Shown in pieces: positions 54,944-63,858 of a DNA stretch of 64,000 bases (position 1 is the stretch's first letter; each line of letters starts with the position of its first letter). The notes beneath the pieces were generated by a model. The model did not search any database and had not been told where the DNA came from. It saw nothing but the letters and a program-made list of their open reading frames with translations. The stretch comes from Gilichinskyi gelida. GTDB taxonomy: Bacteria > Acidobacteriota > Thermoanaerobaculia > Gp7-AA8. Where the stretch lies: assembly GCA_038040385.1 (NCBI GenBank), contig JBBPII010000001.1, forward strand, positions 496,001 through 560,000, read 5' to 3'. Both the position numbers and the translations under genes were made by a program.

Positions 54944-55441
54944 ATGTCCAAGAAAGGCTTCACCCTAATCGAGTTGCTGGTCGTCGTCGCGATCATCGGG
55001 ATCCTTGCGGCCATCGCCATCCCCAACCTGCTGACCGCCATCGAGCGTGCGCGGCAGAAGCGAACCATGGTCGACATGCGGAGCCTGGCAACCGCTTTGG
55101 AATCGCGCAACACCGAGGTCCTCCGCTACAACGCCGCCGGCGCCGCCGTCTACGACGGCTGCGATCAGAAGGCCGATCTGACGACGGTGATCGATGCGCT
55201 CACGCCGACGTATATCCGGAGCGTCCCGCGCACGGACGGCTGGGGCCACCTCCTCGAGGTCTACCTCGATCAGGGGTGGGCAGACAGCGTCACCGCGCAG
55301 AAGTACGTGATCATGTCCAAAGGCGGCGACAACGCGTTCGACGACAGCGGGCTCCTCGGCCCGTTCACCAGCTTCGATTGCGACATCATCTACGGCAGCG
55401 GGCAATTCCTGGCCTACCCGGAAGGGGCGGCGGTCAAGTAG
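54944..55441 (+). CDS. Type IV prepilin / pseudopilin-like protein
   Basis: 165 residues from ATG 54944, with GAGGAG just upstream. Class III prepilin signal: MSKKGFTLIELLVVVAIIGI, cleaved after Gly before Phe, with Glu at position 5 of the mature protein. A long hydrophobic helix follows, then a globular domain of about 130 residues with two cysteines, ending SGQFLAYPEGAAVK. Similar to GspG/PilA-type pilins. No other pilus genes are visible, so its system cannot be identified. The 150-base upstream spacer contains a small hairpin (CTGACA / TGTCAG at about 54790-54806) but no gene. Confidence 0.9.
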   Translation: MSKKGFTLIELLVVVAIIGILAAIAIPNLLTAIERARQKRTMVDMRSLATALESRNTEVLRYNAAGAAVYDGCDQKADLTTVIDALTPTYIRSVPRTDGWGHLLEVYLDQGWADSVTAQKYVIMSKGGDNAFDDSGLLGPFTSFDCDIIYGSGQFLAYPEGAAVK

Positions 55442-55473
55442 TTCGCGAGGAGCCCGTATACTCGCGCCGCCGC

Positions 55474-56877
55474 ATGTCCACACCGCGCCGCGCGTTCATC
55501 ATCGCCTTCGCGTTCCTGATCCTGGCTCCCTTGAACTGCCGCCGCGCGGGCGGCGTCGAGCGCGATCCGGTCGAGCGGGAGGCGGAAGAGAACCTCGTCG
55601 CTTATCTTCGCATCGACACCTCCAATCCGCCCGGCAACGAGAGCGCCGGCGCGCGATTCCTGCAGCAACTGCTGGCGAAGGAGGGGATCGATGCGCGCTT
55701 CCTCGGCGATGACCCGAAGCGGCAGTCGCTCTACGCGCGGCTGGCGTCGGGTTCGAGCGAGAAGGCGCTGGTGCTCCTGCATCACATCGACGTCGTGCCG
55801 GCCGACGCCGCGCAGTGGACCAAGCCGCCCTTCGGCGGCGTGCGCGCCAACGGATACATCTGGGGCCGCGGCGTCCTCGACATCAAGTCGCTCGGCATCG
55901 CCGAGCTGATGGCGTTCATCGATCTGAAGCGGCGCAATGTCCCCCTCCGCCGCGACGTCATCCTCCTCGCGGTGGCCGACGAGGAGATGGGCGGCCTCCG
56001 GGGATGCAAGGAACTGCTCGACAAGCATGCCGATCTCTTCGCCAACGCCGGCTACGTGCTCAACGAAGGGGGAACGAACGAGACCATCGTCGACAAGGTC
56101 AGGTTCTGGGGCGTCGAGGTGCAGGAGAAGGTGCCGCTCTGGCTGCGGCTGACATTCAGGGGACCGGCCGGACACTCCGCGGCGCCGCCCGACGGCGGCG
56201 GGAGTGTGGGGCAGATGATTCGCACACTCGCCGCGATCCAGAACATCCGGACGCCGTATCGGCTCACGCCCGCCGTGCAGCGCGCCTTCCACCGACTCGG
56301 TGCGACGAAGGTCGACGAGAAAGGGGAAGTGTTGCGCGCGATCCGCGAGCCGCTCGACGTCGCGCGCATCGAGCGCGTGCTGCCGGCCGGTTACCGCTCG
56401 CTGCTGCACGACACCATCGCCGTCACGCGGATCGATACCGGCGATTGCACGAATTGCCTTCCGGCCGTGGCCACCGCCCACATCGACATCCGTCTCCTCG
56501 ATGATGAAACACCCGATGCGATGCTGGCAAACGTGAACGCGGCGCTGCCAAAAGAGGGAGCGTCGCTCGAGGTCCTTCTCTCCGCCGCGCCGGTGCCGGA
56601 GAGTCCGAGCGATTCGGAGCTCTTCCGCGTTGTGGCCGCGGCCATGACGAAGGCGGAGCCGGGATCGGCGGTGGCGCCCTTCGTGAGCGCCGGGACTTCC
56701 GACAGCCGCTGGTTCCGCGCCCGCGGCGTGGCGGCGTACGGCATCGCGCCGTTCAAGGTGAACTATTACGACGCCGACACGGTGCACGCGAACGACGAAC
56801 GGATCAGGCAGCGCTTCTTCGCCGAGGGCGTGCGGTTGGTGCGCACGATCGTCGGCGATTTCTGCGCCAGGCGATGA
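55474..56877 (+). CDS. Exported M20-family metallopeptidase
   Basis: 467 residues from ATG 55474. Signal/lipoprotein-like N-terminus (FIIAFAFLILAPLNCRR, a possible lipobox). M20 motifs: LVLLHHIDVVPADAAQW (first His and Asp), WGRGVLDIKSLGIAELMAFI (bridging Asp), AVADEEMGG (catalytic Glu) and GTSDSRWFRARGV near the end. These zinc enzymes hydrolyse peptides or N-acyl amino acids. ATGA overlap with the next gene suggests co-transcription, though the functions look unrelated. Confidence 0.9.
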   Translation: MSTPRRAFIIAFAFLILAPLNCRRAGGVERDPVEREAEENLVAYLRIDTSNPPGNESAGARFLQQLLAKEGIDARFLGDDPKRQSLYARLASGSSEKALVLLHHIDVVPADAAQWTKPPFGGVRANGYIWGRGVLDIKSLGIAELMAFIDLKRRNVPLRRDVILLAVADEEMGGLRGCKELLDKHADLFANAGYVLNEGGTNETIVDKVRFWGVEVQEKVPLWLRLTFRGPAGHSAAPPDGGGSVGQMIRTLAAIQNIRTPYRLTPAVQRAFHRLGATKVDEKGEVLRAIREPLDVARIERVLPAGYRSLLHDTIAVTRIDTGDCTNCLPAVATAHIDIRLLDDETPDAMLANVNAALPKEGASLEVLLSAAPVPESPSDSELFRVVAAAMTKAEPGSAVAPFVSAGTSDSRWFRARGVAAYGIAPFKVNYYDADTVHANDERIRQRFFAEGVRLVRTIVGDFCARR

Positions 56878-58700
56878 GCAGGCGCCGCGCGTTCGTGGTC
56901 ATCGCCGTCGTCGCGCTCCTCGCATTCAGCAAACCGCTGCTGCGAGGCGAGGTGCCGACGCTGCGCGACCACTTCGACTACTTCCAGCCGCTCCGATGGT
57001 TCACCGCCGAGGAGCTGCGGCACGGGCGGCTGCCGCTGTGGAACGCGTACAGCGCGTCGGGCGAGCCGTGGCTGGCGAATCCGCAGACCGCGGTCTTCTA
57101 TCCGCCGGCGTGGCTGTTCGTGGCGCTGCCGTTCGCCACGGCGTACACGCTCTTTCTCGCGCTGCATGTGATGCTCGCCGGGTGGGGCGCGCTGCTGCTC
57201 TTCAACCGCTTCGCCTCGCAGGGGGCGGCGCTCGCCGCGGCGCTGGCGCTGATGTTCTGCGGGCCGACGACGTCGCTGCTCGACATCAACGACAACCTCG
57301 CCACCTTCGCCTGGATCCCGTTGGTGCTGTGGTGCGCGTTGGCGAAGATCCGGCCGCAATGGAGCGCCTTGGCCATCGCCGTGTCTTTCCTGGCCGGCGA
57401 GCCGTTCTTCGCCGCGGTGGGCGCGCTGGCCTTCGCGCTCATCCGCCGCCGCGACGCGATCAACGTCGCGCTGACGTCGATCGGCTTCTCGGCCATCCAG
57501 CTCTTTCCGTTCCTGGAGTACGTGCGCGACAGCGACCGCGCCGCCGGCATTCCGCGCAACCAGCTCCTGCGCGACTCGATGCCGCTGCGCGACTGGCTCG
57601 GCCTCCTCTCGCCGGTCGACCTCGACGCGACGCAGCACTTCATTCCGGTGGTGTACATGGGGCTGGTGACGGTGGTGCTGGCGCTGCTCGCGTTCGTGCC
57701 TCATGTAGGACGGGCTTCAGCCCGTCACGACGGGCTAGAGCCCGTCCTACATTGGGCATGCGCTGCGGTGATCCTGCTCTGCATCCTCATTGCTGCCGGC
57801 GCGTTCTTCGCACCGACCGCCGCCCTCCTCACCAATCTCCCGGTGGCGATCTTCCGCTATCCCGCGCGCGTGGTGCCGTTGGCGGCGCTGGCGATCTGCG
57901 CGCTGGCGGCGATGGGAATCGATCGCGCGGTGCGGCCGCGGTGGATCGTCGCCGTCGCCGCGGTGATGTGCGCCGACGTCCTGCTGCGCACGTTGCCGCT
58001 GCTGGCGAGCGCGCCGTTCGATGCCCACCCCGTTCCCTATGATCGCGCGGTCGGACGCGACGCGAAACTGATCCGCATCGGTTTCGAGCAGGCCAAGGAC
58101 GTCGATCGCCGCGCGTGGATCGCCGGCTATCTCAACCTCTACGATCGCCGCTTCGACGCCTGGACCGCGGCGCCGCTGGCGTCGGCCGCGTACACCCGCG
58201 CCTACCAGGCGGCGGCGCATCCGCCGCGCACGGACCTCATCAACGCGATGTCGTGCGGCTACGTGCTGAGCGCGCGGGGGGGGAAGGTGATGGCGCAACG
58301 GAATCCGCGCGCGCTGCCGATGACCTATCTGCGCGCCGCGGACGGACGCATGGCGCCGGCGACGTGGCTGGCGTTCACCAGCAGTGCGATGTACGTCGGC
58401 GTCGACGCGCCGTTCGACGCTACGCTGGTCGTCACGCAGCAGTTCGCGCCGGGATGGCGCGCGGCGATCGACGGCGATGACTCGGAAACGTTCCGCGACG
58501 GCGTCTTCCGCGCCGTGCGCGTCACGCGCGGACATCACGAGGTGGCGTGGCGTTACCGTCCGCTTTCGCTGATCGTCGGAGTGTGCGTGACGCTACTCAC
58601 GTTGCTGCGCTTGCTCCTTTCGATCGTCTTTGTCAAGAGCGCGCGAGCGAAATTTTTTTTTCTGCGTCACTCAAATTTGCGTGGCATCTTTGATTGGTGA
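56874..58700 (+). CDS. YfhO-like multi-pass membrane protein
   Basis: 608 residues, ATG 56874 in a 4-base overlap with the M20 gene. About eleven or more helices with the YfhO-type motif set: HFDYFQPLRWFTAEELRHGR, LPLWNAYSASGEPWLANPQT and PPAWLFVALPF, plus FRYPARVVPLAAL and a large C-terminal soluble domain (about 440-585, QFAPGWRAAIDGDD). YfhO-family proteins resemble GT-C enzymes and are linked to teichoic acid or polymer glycosylation in Firmicutes. Residues 275-296 come from a palindromic repeat (57697-57761). The C-terminus is encoded across a T9 tract. Confidence 0.85.
   Translation: MSRRRAFVVIAVVALLAFSKPLLRGEVPTLRDHFDYFQPLRWFTAEELRHGRLPLWNAYSASGEPWLANPQTAVFYPPAWLFVALPFATAYTLFLALHVMLAGWGALLLFNRFASQGAALAAALALMFCGPTTSLLDINDNLATFAWIPLVLWCALAKIRPQWSALAIAVSFLAGEPFFAAVGALAFALIRRRDAINVALTSIGFSAIQLFPFLEYVRDSDRAAGIPRNQLLRDSMPLRDWLGLLSPVDLDATQHFIPVVYMGLVTVVLALLAFVPHVGRASARHDGLEPVLHWACAAVILLCILIAAGAFFAPTAALLTNLPVAIFRYPARVVPLAALAICALAAMGIDRAVRPRWIVAVAAVMCADVLLRTLPLLASAPFDAHPVPYDRAVGRDAKLIRIGFEQAKDVDRRAWIAGYLNLYDRRFDAWTAAPLASAAYTRAYQAAAHPPRTDLINAMSCGYVLSARGGKVMAQRNPRALPMTYLRAADGRMAPATWLAFTSSAMYVGVDAPFDATLVVTQQFAPGWRAAIDGDDSETFRDGVFRAVRVTRGHHEVAWRYRPLSLIVGVCVTLLTLLRLLLSIVFVKSARAKFFFLRHSNLRGIFDW
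57697..57761. repeat. Dispersed palindrome, TGTAGGACGGGCTTCAGCCC family, copy 2 (in frame)
   Basis: Begins TGCCTCATGTAGGACGGGCT and ends CCTACATTGGGCATGC, matching 45137-45208 over both arms and flanks. Read in frame inside the YfhO-like protein (HVGRASARHDGLEPVLHW), replacing or adding about 22 residues in a loop or helix. Confidence 0.92.
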
Positions 58701-58750
58701 GAGGTGTAGAATCCCGCCTCTCCGAAACGTTCGGTTCAGGGGCAAACTCG

Positions 58751-59065
58751 ATGGTCAGTATCGATGATCGTTTGAACCAGATCATTCGTGAATTGATTGG
58801 AAACGGCATCACGCTCGAGCAGGCTGTCGAGGCGTTCGAGGGGAAGTACATCGTCGCCGCGATGTCGCAGAGCCGCGGCAACGTAACGCAGGCATCGAAG
58901 GCCCTCGGCGTGCATCGCAACACGCTTCACAACAAGCTGCGGACGCAGACCATGCTCAACGGATTCGCCGAATCGATCCGCCCGCGACGCGCCGGACGCG
59001 TCTCCGCCAAGCGCCTCACCGCGCCGCGCTCCAAAGACGGCAAGTCGGGCCGCTCGTCGCGTTAG
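58751..59065 (+). CDS. Fis-type DNA-binding regulator
   Basis: 104 residues from ATG 58751. A helical N-terminus (VSIDDRLNQIIRELIGN) and the Fis-family helix-turn-helix AMSQSRGNVTQASKALGVHR then NTLHNKLR. The basic C-terminal tail (RPRRAGRVSAKR) is unlike Fis and resembles the stand-alone HTH of NtrC-type proteins without the AAA domain. Probably a nucleoid-associated or regulatory protein. It precedes RNase R by 15 bases. Confidence 0.85.
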   Translation: MVSIDDRLNQIIRELIGNGITLEQAVEAFEGKYIVAAMSQSRGNVTQASKALGVHRNTLHNKLRTQTMLNGFAESIRPRRAGRVSAKRLTAPRSKDGKSGRSSR

Positions 59066-59080
59066 CGCGCGGAGTCGGCC

Positions 59081-61321
59081 GTGGCTCCATCCCTCGATCT
59101 CCCGCAGCGCAACGATCTCGAGACCTCGATCATCGAGCTGCTCCGCAAGCGCGGCAGCCGCCTGCTCGGCGTGCGCGAGATCTTCGAGCGTCTCGATGAT
59201 CGCGACGTGACGCTCGACCAGGTGGCCCTTGCCGTCGAAGAGCTCGAAAACGACGGCGTCATCATCCCCGTCCGCGGCAAACGCTACTCGCTGCTGGAGT
59301 TCACGCCCTACGCCGCCGGCCGCATCCGCGTGCATCCCGACGGCTACGGCACGGTTTACGGCGGAGGCGGCGATCAGCCCGACATCTACATCGACCGCCG
59401 CGGGATGAAGGGCGCCATGAACGGCGATCTGGTCATCGTTCGCGTGGACAGGCAGAAGCCGCAGTACCAGAAGCTTCGTCAGCGGAAGCTGATCGTCGGC
59501 GAGGTGGTGCGCGTGCTCCGCCGCGCGCATCGCACCGTGGTCGGCCGCTTTCATCACCATCCCGAGCAGCCGTTCGTCGTGCCGTTCGACACCCGCCTCG
59601 ACCACGACATCGTGGTCGACGCCGACGCCACGATGGAGGCGCGCGACGGCGAGATGGTCAACGTCGAGATCGACCGCTATCCCGACCGCTCCAGCAGCAT
59701 CGCGCGCGGCCGCGTCGTCGAGATCCTCGGATTCCTCGGCGAGCCGGGCGTGGACATCGAGATCGTCATCCGCAAGTTCCATCTCCCGCACCGCTTCCCC
59801 GAGGAAGTCCTCGCCGAGGCGGAGAGGGCTCCGGTGGAGGTCGCGGAGAACGAGATCGGCAAGCGCGTCGACCTTCGCAACCGCAACATCGTCACCATCG
59901 ACGGCGAGACGGCGAAGGATTTCGACGACGCGGTGGAAGTGCGCGATCTCCCCAACGGCAATTACCTCCTCGGCGTGCACATCGCCGATGTCGCGCACTA
60001 CGTGACCGAGGGGAGTGAGCTCGATGAGGAAGCCTTCGAGCGCGGTACGTCGGTCTACTTCCCCGGCCGCGCGGTGCCGATGCTGCCCGAGCGGCTGTCG
60101 AACGGGATCTGCTCGCTGAATCCGAAGGTGGAGCGGCTGACGTTCTCCGTCGACATCGAGATCGACCGGCGCGGGCGCTTCGTCGACCGCAAGGTCTACA
60201 AGTCGGTAATCCGAACCAGGGAGCGGATGACGTACACCGACGTCGCCGCAATCCTCACCGCCCGCACGCCCGAGCTCGAGCAGCGCTACGGCTACCTCCT
60301 TCCCGACTTCGAGCGGATGCACGCGCTGTTCGAGGTCCTCCGCGGCCGCCGCGAAGCGCGCGGCTCCATCGACTTCGACCTGCCGGAAGCCGACGTCATG
60401 CTCAGCGAGACCGGCGACATCGAGGCCATCAAGGCCACTGAGCGCAACGTCGCGCACCGCATCATCGAGGAGTTCATGCTCTCGGCGAACGAGGTGGTCG
60501 CGCAGGAGCTCGTCTTCGCCAATCAGCCGGGCATCTTCCGCGTCCACCAGCAGCCCGACCCGCAGAAGCTGCAGGACCTGCGCGAGGTGCTGAAGGAGTT
60601 CAAGCTCGCCCTGCGCGGCGACGTCGAGGACATCCGGCCCGGCGAGCTGCAGCGCGTGCTGAAGTCCGTGGCCGGCACGCCCGAGGAACGATTTCTCACC
60701 AACATCGTCCTCCGCTCGATGAAGCGCGCGTTTTACGCCGAAGAGAACATCGGCCACTTCGCGCTCGCGTTGCCGCACTACTGCCACTTCACGTCGCCCA
60801 TCCGCCGCTATCCCGACCTGATCGCGCACCGCCGGCTTGCTGAGCTCGTCGCGCAGGGGCCGCTGCACGGACCGAAGCTCGAGGAGATCGAGCGCGCTCA
60901 CCCGATCCTGGCCGCGCAGTCGAGCGATCGCGAGCGCCGCGCGGACGAGGCGGAGCGTGAGGTTCTCGAGTGGAAGAAGGTCATCTTCATGCGCGACAAG
61001 ATCGGCGAGACCTTTTCCGGCATCATCACCGGCGTCGCGTCGTTCGGCCTCTTCGTCGAGCTGGACGAGATCTTCGTCCAGGGGATGGTGCCGGTGGCGA
61101 CGATCGGCGGCGACTACTGGCAATTCCGAGAGCGCGAGCACCGGCTGCGCGGCGAATCGAGCAGCCGCGAAATGCGGCTCGGCGACAAGGTGGCGGTGGA
61201 GGTCAAGTCCATCGACGAGGACCGCCATCAGATCGAGTTCCGCCTTCTCGAGGTCGCTGGTTCGGCCATTGCACAACGCCAACGTGATGGCGATGAACGA
61301 TCTCAACAGCCTCGTCGATGA
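59081..61321 (+). CDS. rnr: Ribonuclease R
   Basis: 746 residues from GTG 59081. N-terminal winged-helix and cold-shock regions (about 1-210), RNB catalytic domain with the metal-binding Asp cluster in TIDGETAKDFDDAVEV (about 275-290), HFTSPIRRYPDL near 565-577, and a C-terminal S1 domain (about 640-715, FSGIITGVASFGLFVELDE). It is a processive 3'-5' exoribonuclease for structured RNA. The tail is short compared with E. coli RNase R (813). Its end overlaps the next gene by 35 bases. Confidence 0.95.
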   Translation: MAPSLDLPQRNDLETSIIELLRKRGSRLLGVREIFERLDDRDVTLDQVALAVEELENDGVIIPVRGKRYSLLEFTPYAAGRIRVHPDGYGTVYGGGGDQPDIYIDRRGMKGAMNGDLVIVRVDRQKPQYQKLRQRKLIVGEVVRVLRRAHRTVVGRFHHHPEQPFVVPFDTRLDHDIVVDADATMEARDGEMVNVEIDRYPDRSSSIARGRVVEILGFLGEPGVDIEIVIRKFHLPHRFPEEVLAEAERAPVEVAENEIGKRVDLRNRNIVTIDGETAKDFDDAVEVRDLPNGNYLLGVHIADVAHYVTEGSELDEEAFERGTSVYFPGRAVPMLPERLSNGICSLNPKVERLTFSVDIEIDRRGRFVDRKVYKSVIRTRERMTYTDVAAILTARTPELEQRYGYLLPDFERMHALFEVLRGRREARGSIDFDLPEADVMLSETGDIEAIKATERNVAHRIIEEFMLSANEVVAQELVFANQPGIFRVHQQPDPQKLQDLREVLKEFKLALRGDVEDIRPGELQRVLKSVAGTPEERFLTNIVLRSMKRAFYAEENIGHFALALPHYCHFTSPIRRYPDLIAHRRLAELVAQGPLHGPKLEEIERAHPILAAQSSDRERRADEAEREVLEWKKVIFMRDKIGETFSGIITGVASFGLFVELDEIFVQGMVPVATIGGDYWQFREREHRLRGESSSREMRLGDKVAVEVKSIDEDRHQIEFRLLEVAGSAIAQRQRDGDERSQQPRR

Positions 61322-62354
61322 GCGCGTAGCTCTCGAGAACCGGCTGCAGAACGAAAAAGGGGAGCTTTCCGAGCCGCTCGCCGCCGAGTACGAGCGGGAG
61401 TACGCCGCGCTGCAGCGGAAGCTCGCCGCTCTTTTCAAGCAGGCGGCGGGGGAGCGCGAGCGCATCACGCTGATGCTCGAACTGATGCGCATCCTCGAGA
61501 ACCGACTGGTCTACCTGCACAACTTCGTGGTCGACGCCACGTCGGACAACCGGCTCCTGGCCCAGTTGGTGACCCGTTTCATCGACGAGATCGGCGGCAC
61601 GAACGTGCTGACCAAGCTCGAGGCGACGTATCACCGCGCGGTGGCCGCGCTCTACGGCGGCGACGTCGCCACCGCGCGCGCGGCGTTCAGCGAGGCGTGT
61701 GAGTCCGAGGAGTCGGACGAGGCCAACGACATCAAGTACAAGTCCTACGTCATCCTCGGCCACCTCTCGCACGAGGAGCGCGATTACGCGAAGGCGAAGG
61801 AGCTGCATGACCAGTCGCTTCGCTACACGCAGAACAACAACGTGACCGCGCAGGCGCTGGCCCTCGCGGCGCTCAACTCGTACGCGCTCGCCGACCACGA
61901 CGAGGCGTTGCACCTCTTCCAGGAAGCGCTGCAGCTCTTCGACCCCGCGCAGCCATTCTTCAACTCCTACTTTTTCCGCAACGCGCTGCTCTTCTGCGCC
62001 GGCATCTACTTCGACCGCCGCGATCACGCCAAGGCCGAGGAGTACTACCGGCGCGTGGTCGACAGCGTCGGCGAGGACTCCTACGACTACTTCGACGCCC
62101 TCACGCACCTCGGTCGCATCCACTACGCGCAGCAGCGTTACGACGACGCGGCCACCGCGTTCGAGAAGGCCATTCAGACCCACCGCTTCAACGAGAACGA
62201 GTACCTGGTCGATACCTGGTTCTGGATCGCGCGAACGCATCTCAAACGCGATCGCGCCGCCGAGGCCCGGCCGTACCTGGAGAAGGTCGCCGCCACCGAC
62301 GTGAAGTACGATAAAAAGCCGCAGGCGGTGGAGCTGCTGCAGAAGATCGCGTGA
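61287..62354 (+). CDS. TPR-repeat protein
   Basis: 355 residues from ATG 61287, overlapping rnr. The N-terminal 120 residues are a long helical/coiled-coil region (EYEREYAALQRKLAALFKQ). At least four TPR repeats follow (about 120-350) with A/Y/G spacing (AVAALYGGDVATARAAF, YVILGHLSHEERDYAKAKEL, AKAEEYYRRVVDSVGEDSY, RYDDAATAFEKAI). A protein-interaction scaffold; no partner can be named. Soluble. GTGA overlap with the next gene. Confidence 0.85.
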   Translation: MAMNDLNSLVDERVALENRLQNEKGELSEPLAAEYEREYAALQRKLAALFKQAAGERERITLMLELMRILENRLVYLHNFVVDATSDNRLLAQLVTRFIDEIGGTNVLTKLEATYHRAVAALYGGDVATARAAFSEACESEESDEANDIKYKSYVILGHLSHEERDYAKAKELHDQSLRYTQNNNVTAQALALAALNSYALADHDEALHLFQEALQLFDPAQPFFNSYFFRNALLFCAGIYFDRRDHAKAEEYYRRVVDSVGEDSYDYFDALTHLGRIHYAQQRYDDAATAFEKAIQTHRFNENEYLVDTWFWIARTHLKRDRAAEARPYLEKVAATDVKYDKKPQAVELLQKIA

Positions 62355-62698
62355 CGGCGGCCGAATATCTCGAACAAGCAAGCGCGGCGATGTTGCCGGA
62401 TGCGTACTCCGGCGACTGTCTGACGCACGCGCAGGCGATCGCCGAGCTTCTCCGAGCCGAAGGGAAGCAGCCGTGGATCGCCATGCTTCGCAAGGTCGAG
62501 GAGCGCGAAGCCGGCCGTTTTCACGCCCCGCTCATTCCGCGCCGCTTCAGCGGACGGAGTGTGCCGGCATGGACCACGCACTACGTCTGCTGCTGCGACG
62601 GCCTGGCGTACGACCCGCTGCTCGGCCGGCCGGAGCCGCTGGAGACGTATTCGTCCGCGGTGTTCGGGTTCGAGATCCCGATCACTGAAAGCGCGTGA
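62351..62698 (+). CDS. Small protein with a possible Cys-His-Asp arrangement
   Basis: 115 residues from GTG 62351 (4-base overlap). The order SGDCLTHAQAIAELL ... TTHYVCCCDGLAYDPLLG places Cys at a helix start, then His on a strand, then Asp on the next strand, as in papain-like/transglutaminase-type folds. This is only a pattern. No signal peptide. No family recognised. It follows the TPR gene and its 3' end overlaps the convergent SpoIIE phosphatase gene by 17 bases. Confidence 0.65.
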   Translation: MTAAEYLEQASAAMLPDAYSGDCLTHAQAIAELLRAEGKQPWIAMLRKVEEREAGRFHAPLIPRRFSGRSVPAWTTHYVCCCDGLAYDPLLGRPEPLETYSSAVFGFEIPITESA

Positions 62699-63818
62699 CC
62701 ACGAAGGCGATGTCGTCCTTGAAGTCGTCGGTGGCGGCGAAACCGCGCACGTCCTCGTAGATCGCGTCGTACGCCGTTGCCAGGTCGGCGCCGGACGATC
62801 GATCGAGCAGCGCTGCGATGCGGTCGATCGAGTAGAACTCGCCGGCCTCGTTGCGGCGGTCGGTCAGCCCGTCGGTGTAGACGAACAGCGTGTCGCCGGG
62901 CGCCACCTTCAGCGCGTGCTCCTCGAACGTCATTTTCGGCATCGCGCCGAGGAGATGGCCAGGCTGCTCGAAAACCACGGTCTGGCCGAGCTCGCGGCGG
63001 TGGAGGAGGAACGGCGGATGCGCGGCGTTGGAGTAGACGAGGCTTCCGTCGGCGGCGATGCGGAAGAGCTGCGCGGTGGCGAACTGCGTGGGGAGGGAGA
63101 CGCTGAATAGGAAGTCGTTGAGGCGCGACATGAACGACGACAGCGGCGTGTGCGCGTCCGCCTCGGTGTGGATGTAGCTCTTCAGCAGCGAAACGAGAAT
63201 TGCGGCGGGAAGGCCGTGGCCGGAGACGTCGGCGACGAAGAGGTAGACCTCCTCGCCCTGCTGAAAGTAGTCGTAGAAGTCGCCCGACAGCGTCTCGCTC
63301 GGCATGTACGCGGAGCGGATCTCCAGGCTCGGCGCGCGGAAGGTCCCATGCGGCATCAGCGCTTCCTGGACCCGGCGGGCGATCTGCAGGTCGCGCGTGA
63401 TCTGCTGATTGAGCTTGCGAAGCTGGTCCTGGTAACGCTTCACGCGCAGCAACGCGCGCAGGCGCGCCAGCAGGATCTCGGTATCGGAGCCTTTGGTGAC
63501 GAAGTCGTCCGCGCCGGCGCCGAGGCCTTCGACCACCGTGCGCGCGGCATCGGCGCCGGTGAGCATGAGGACAGGAATGGTCTGCAGCACCGGATCGGAT
63601 TTGATGCGCCGGGTGACCTCGAAGCCGTCCATGCCCGGCATGCGGTAGTCGACGACCACGGCGTCGGGCATGAGGCTGGAAACGAGGGCCAGGCCCTCCT
63701 CACCCGAGGTGGCGCCGGAGACGTGGTAGCCCTTCCGCTCGAGGAAGCGGCGCGTCACCTGGAGGTCGTTCGCGTTGTCGTCGATGACGACGATCCGTTC
63801 AGGATCTCCGTTGGCCAT
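62682..63818 (-). CDS. Response regulator with SpoIIE/PP2C-type phosphatase output
   Basis: 378 residues. Receiver domain (about 1-125) with acidic pair VVIDDN, phosphoacceptor Asp in AVVVDYRMPGMDG, MLTGAD, and the conserved Lys (DDFVTKGSD). A helical linker (130-170) follows, then a SpoIIE-type phosphatase domain (about 185-378) with LSGDFYDYF, LFVADVSGHGLPAA, VYTDGLTDRRN and DDFKDDIAFVVTRF holding the metal-binding Asp residues. RsbU/RsbP-like partner switching against anti-anti-sigma factors is the usual role. Confidence 0.92.
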   Translation of the reverse strand: MANGDPERIVVIDDNANDLQVTRRFLERKGYHVSGATSGEEGLALVSSLMPDAVVVDYRMPGMDGFEVTRRIKSDPVLQTIPVLMLTGADAARTVVEGLGAGADDFVTKGSDTEILLARLRALLRVKRYQDQLRKLNQQITRDLQIARRVQEALMPHGTFRAPSLEIRSAYMPSETLSGDFYDYFQQGEEVYLFVADVSGHGLPAAILVSLLKSYIHTEADAHTPLSSFMSRLNDFLFSVSLPTQFATAQLFRIAADGSLVYSNAAHPPFLLHRRELGQTVVFEQPGHLLGAMPKMTFEEHALKVAPGDTLFVYTDGLTDRRNEAGEFYSIDRIAALLDRSSGADLATAYDAIYEDVRGFAATDDFKDDIAFVVTRFQ

Positions 63819-63858
63819 CGGATGCCGGCGTCAGATGCAGGAAGCTGACCAGTTCGGT

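Noticed and set aside
58736..61492. About 900-codon open frame antisense to RNase R
   Set aside because: Low-complexity translation caused by GC-rich codons of rnr; no start signal or domain.
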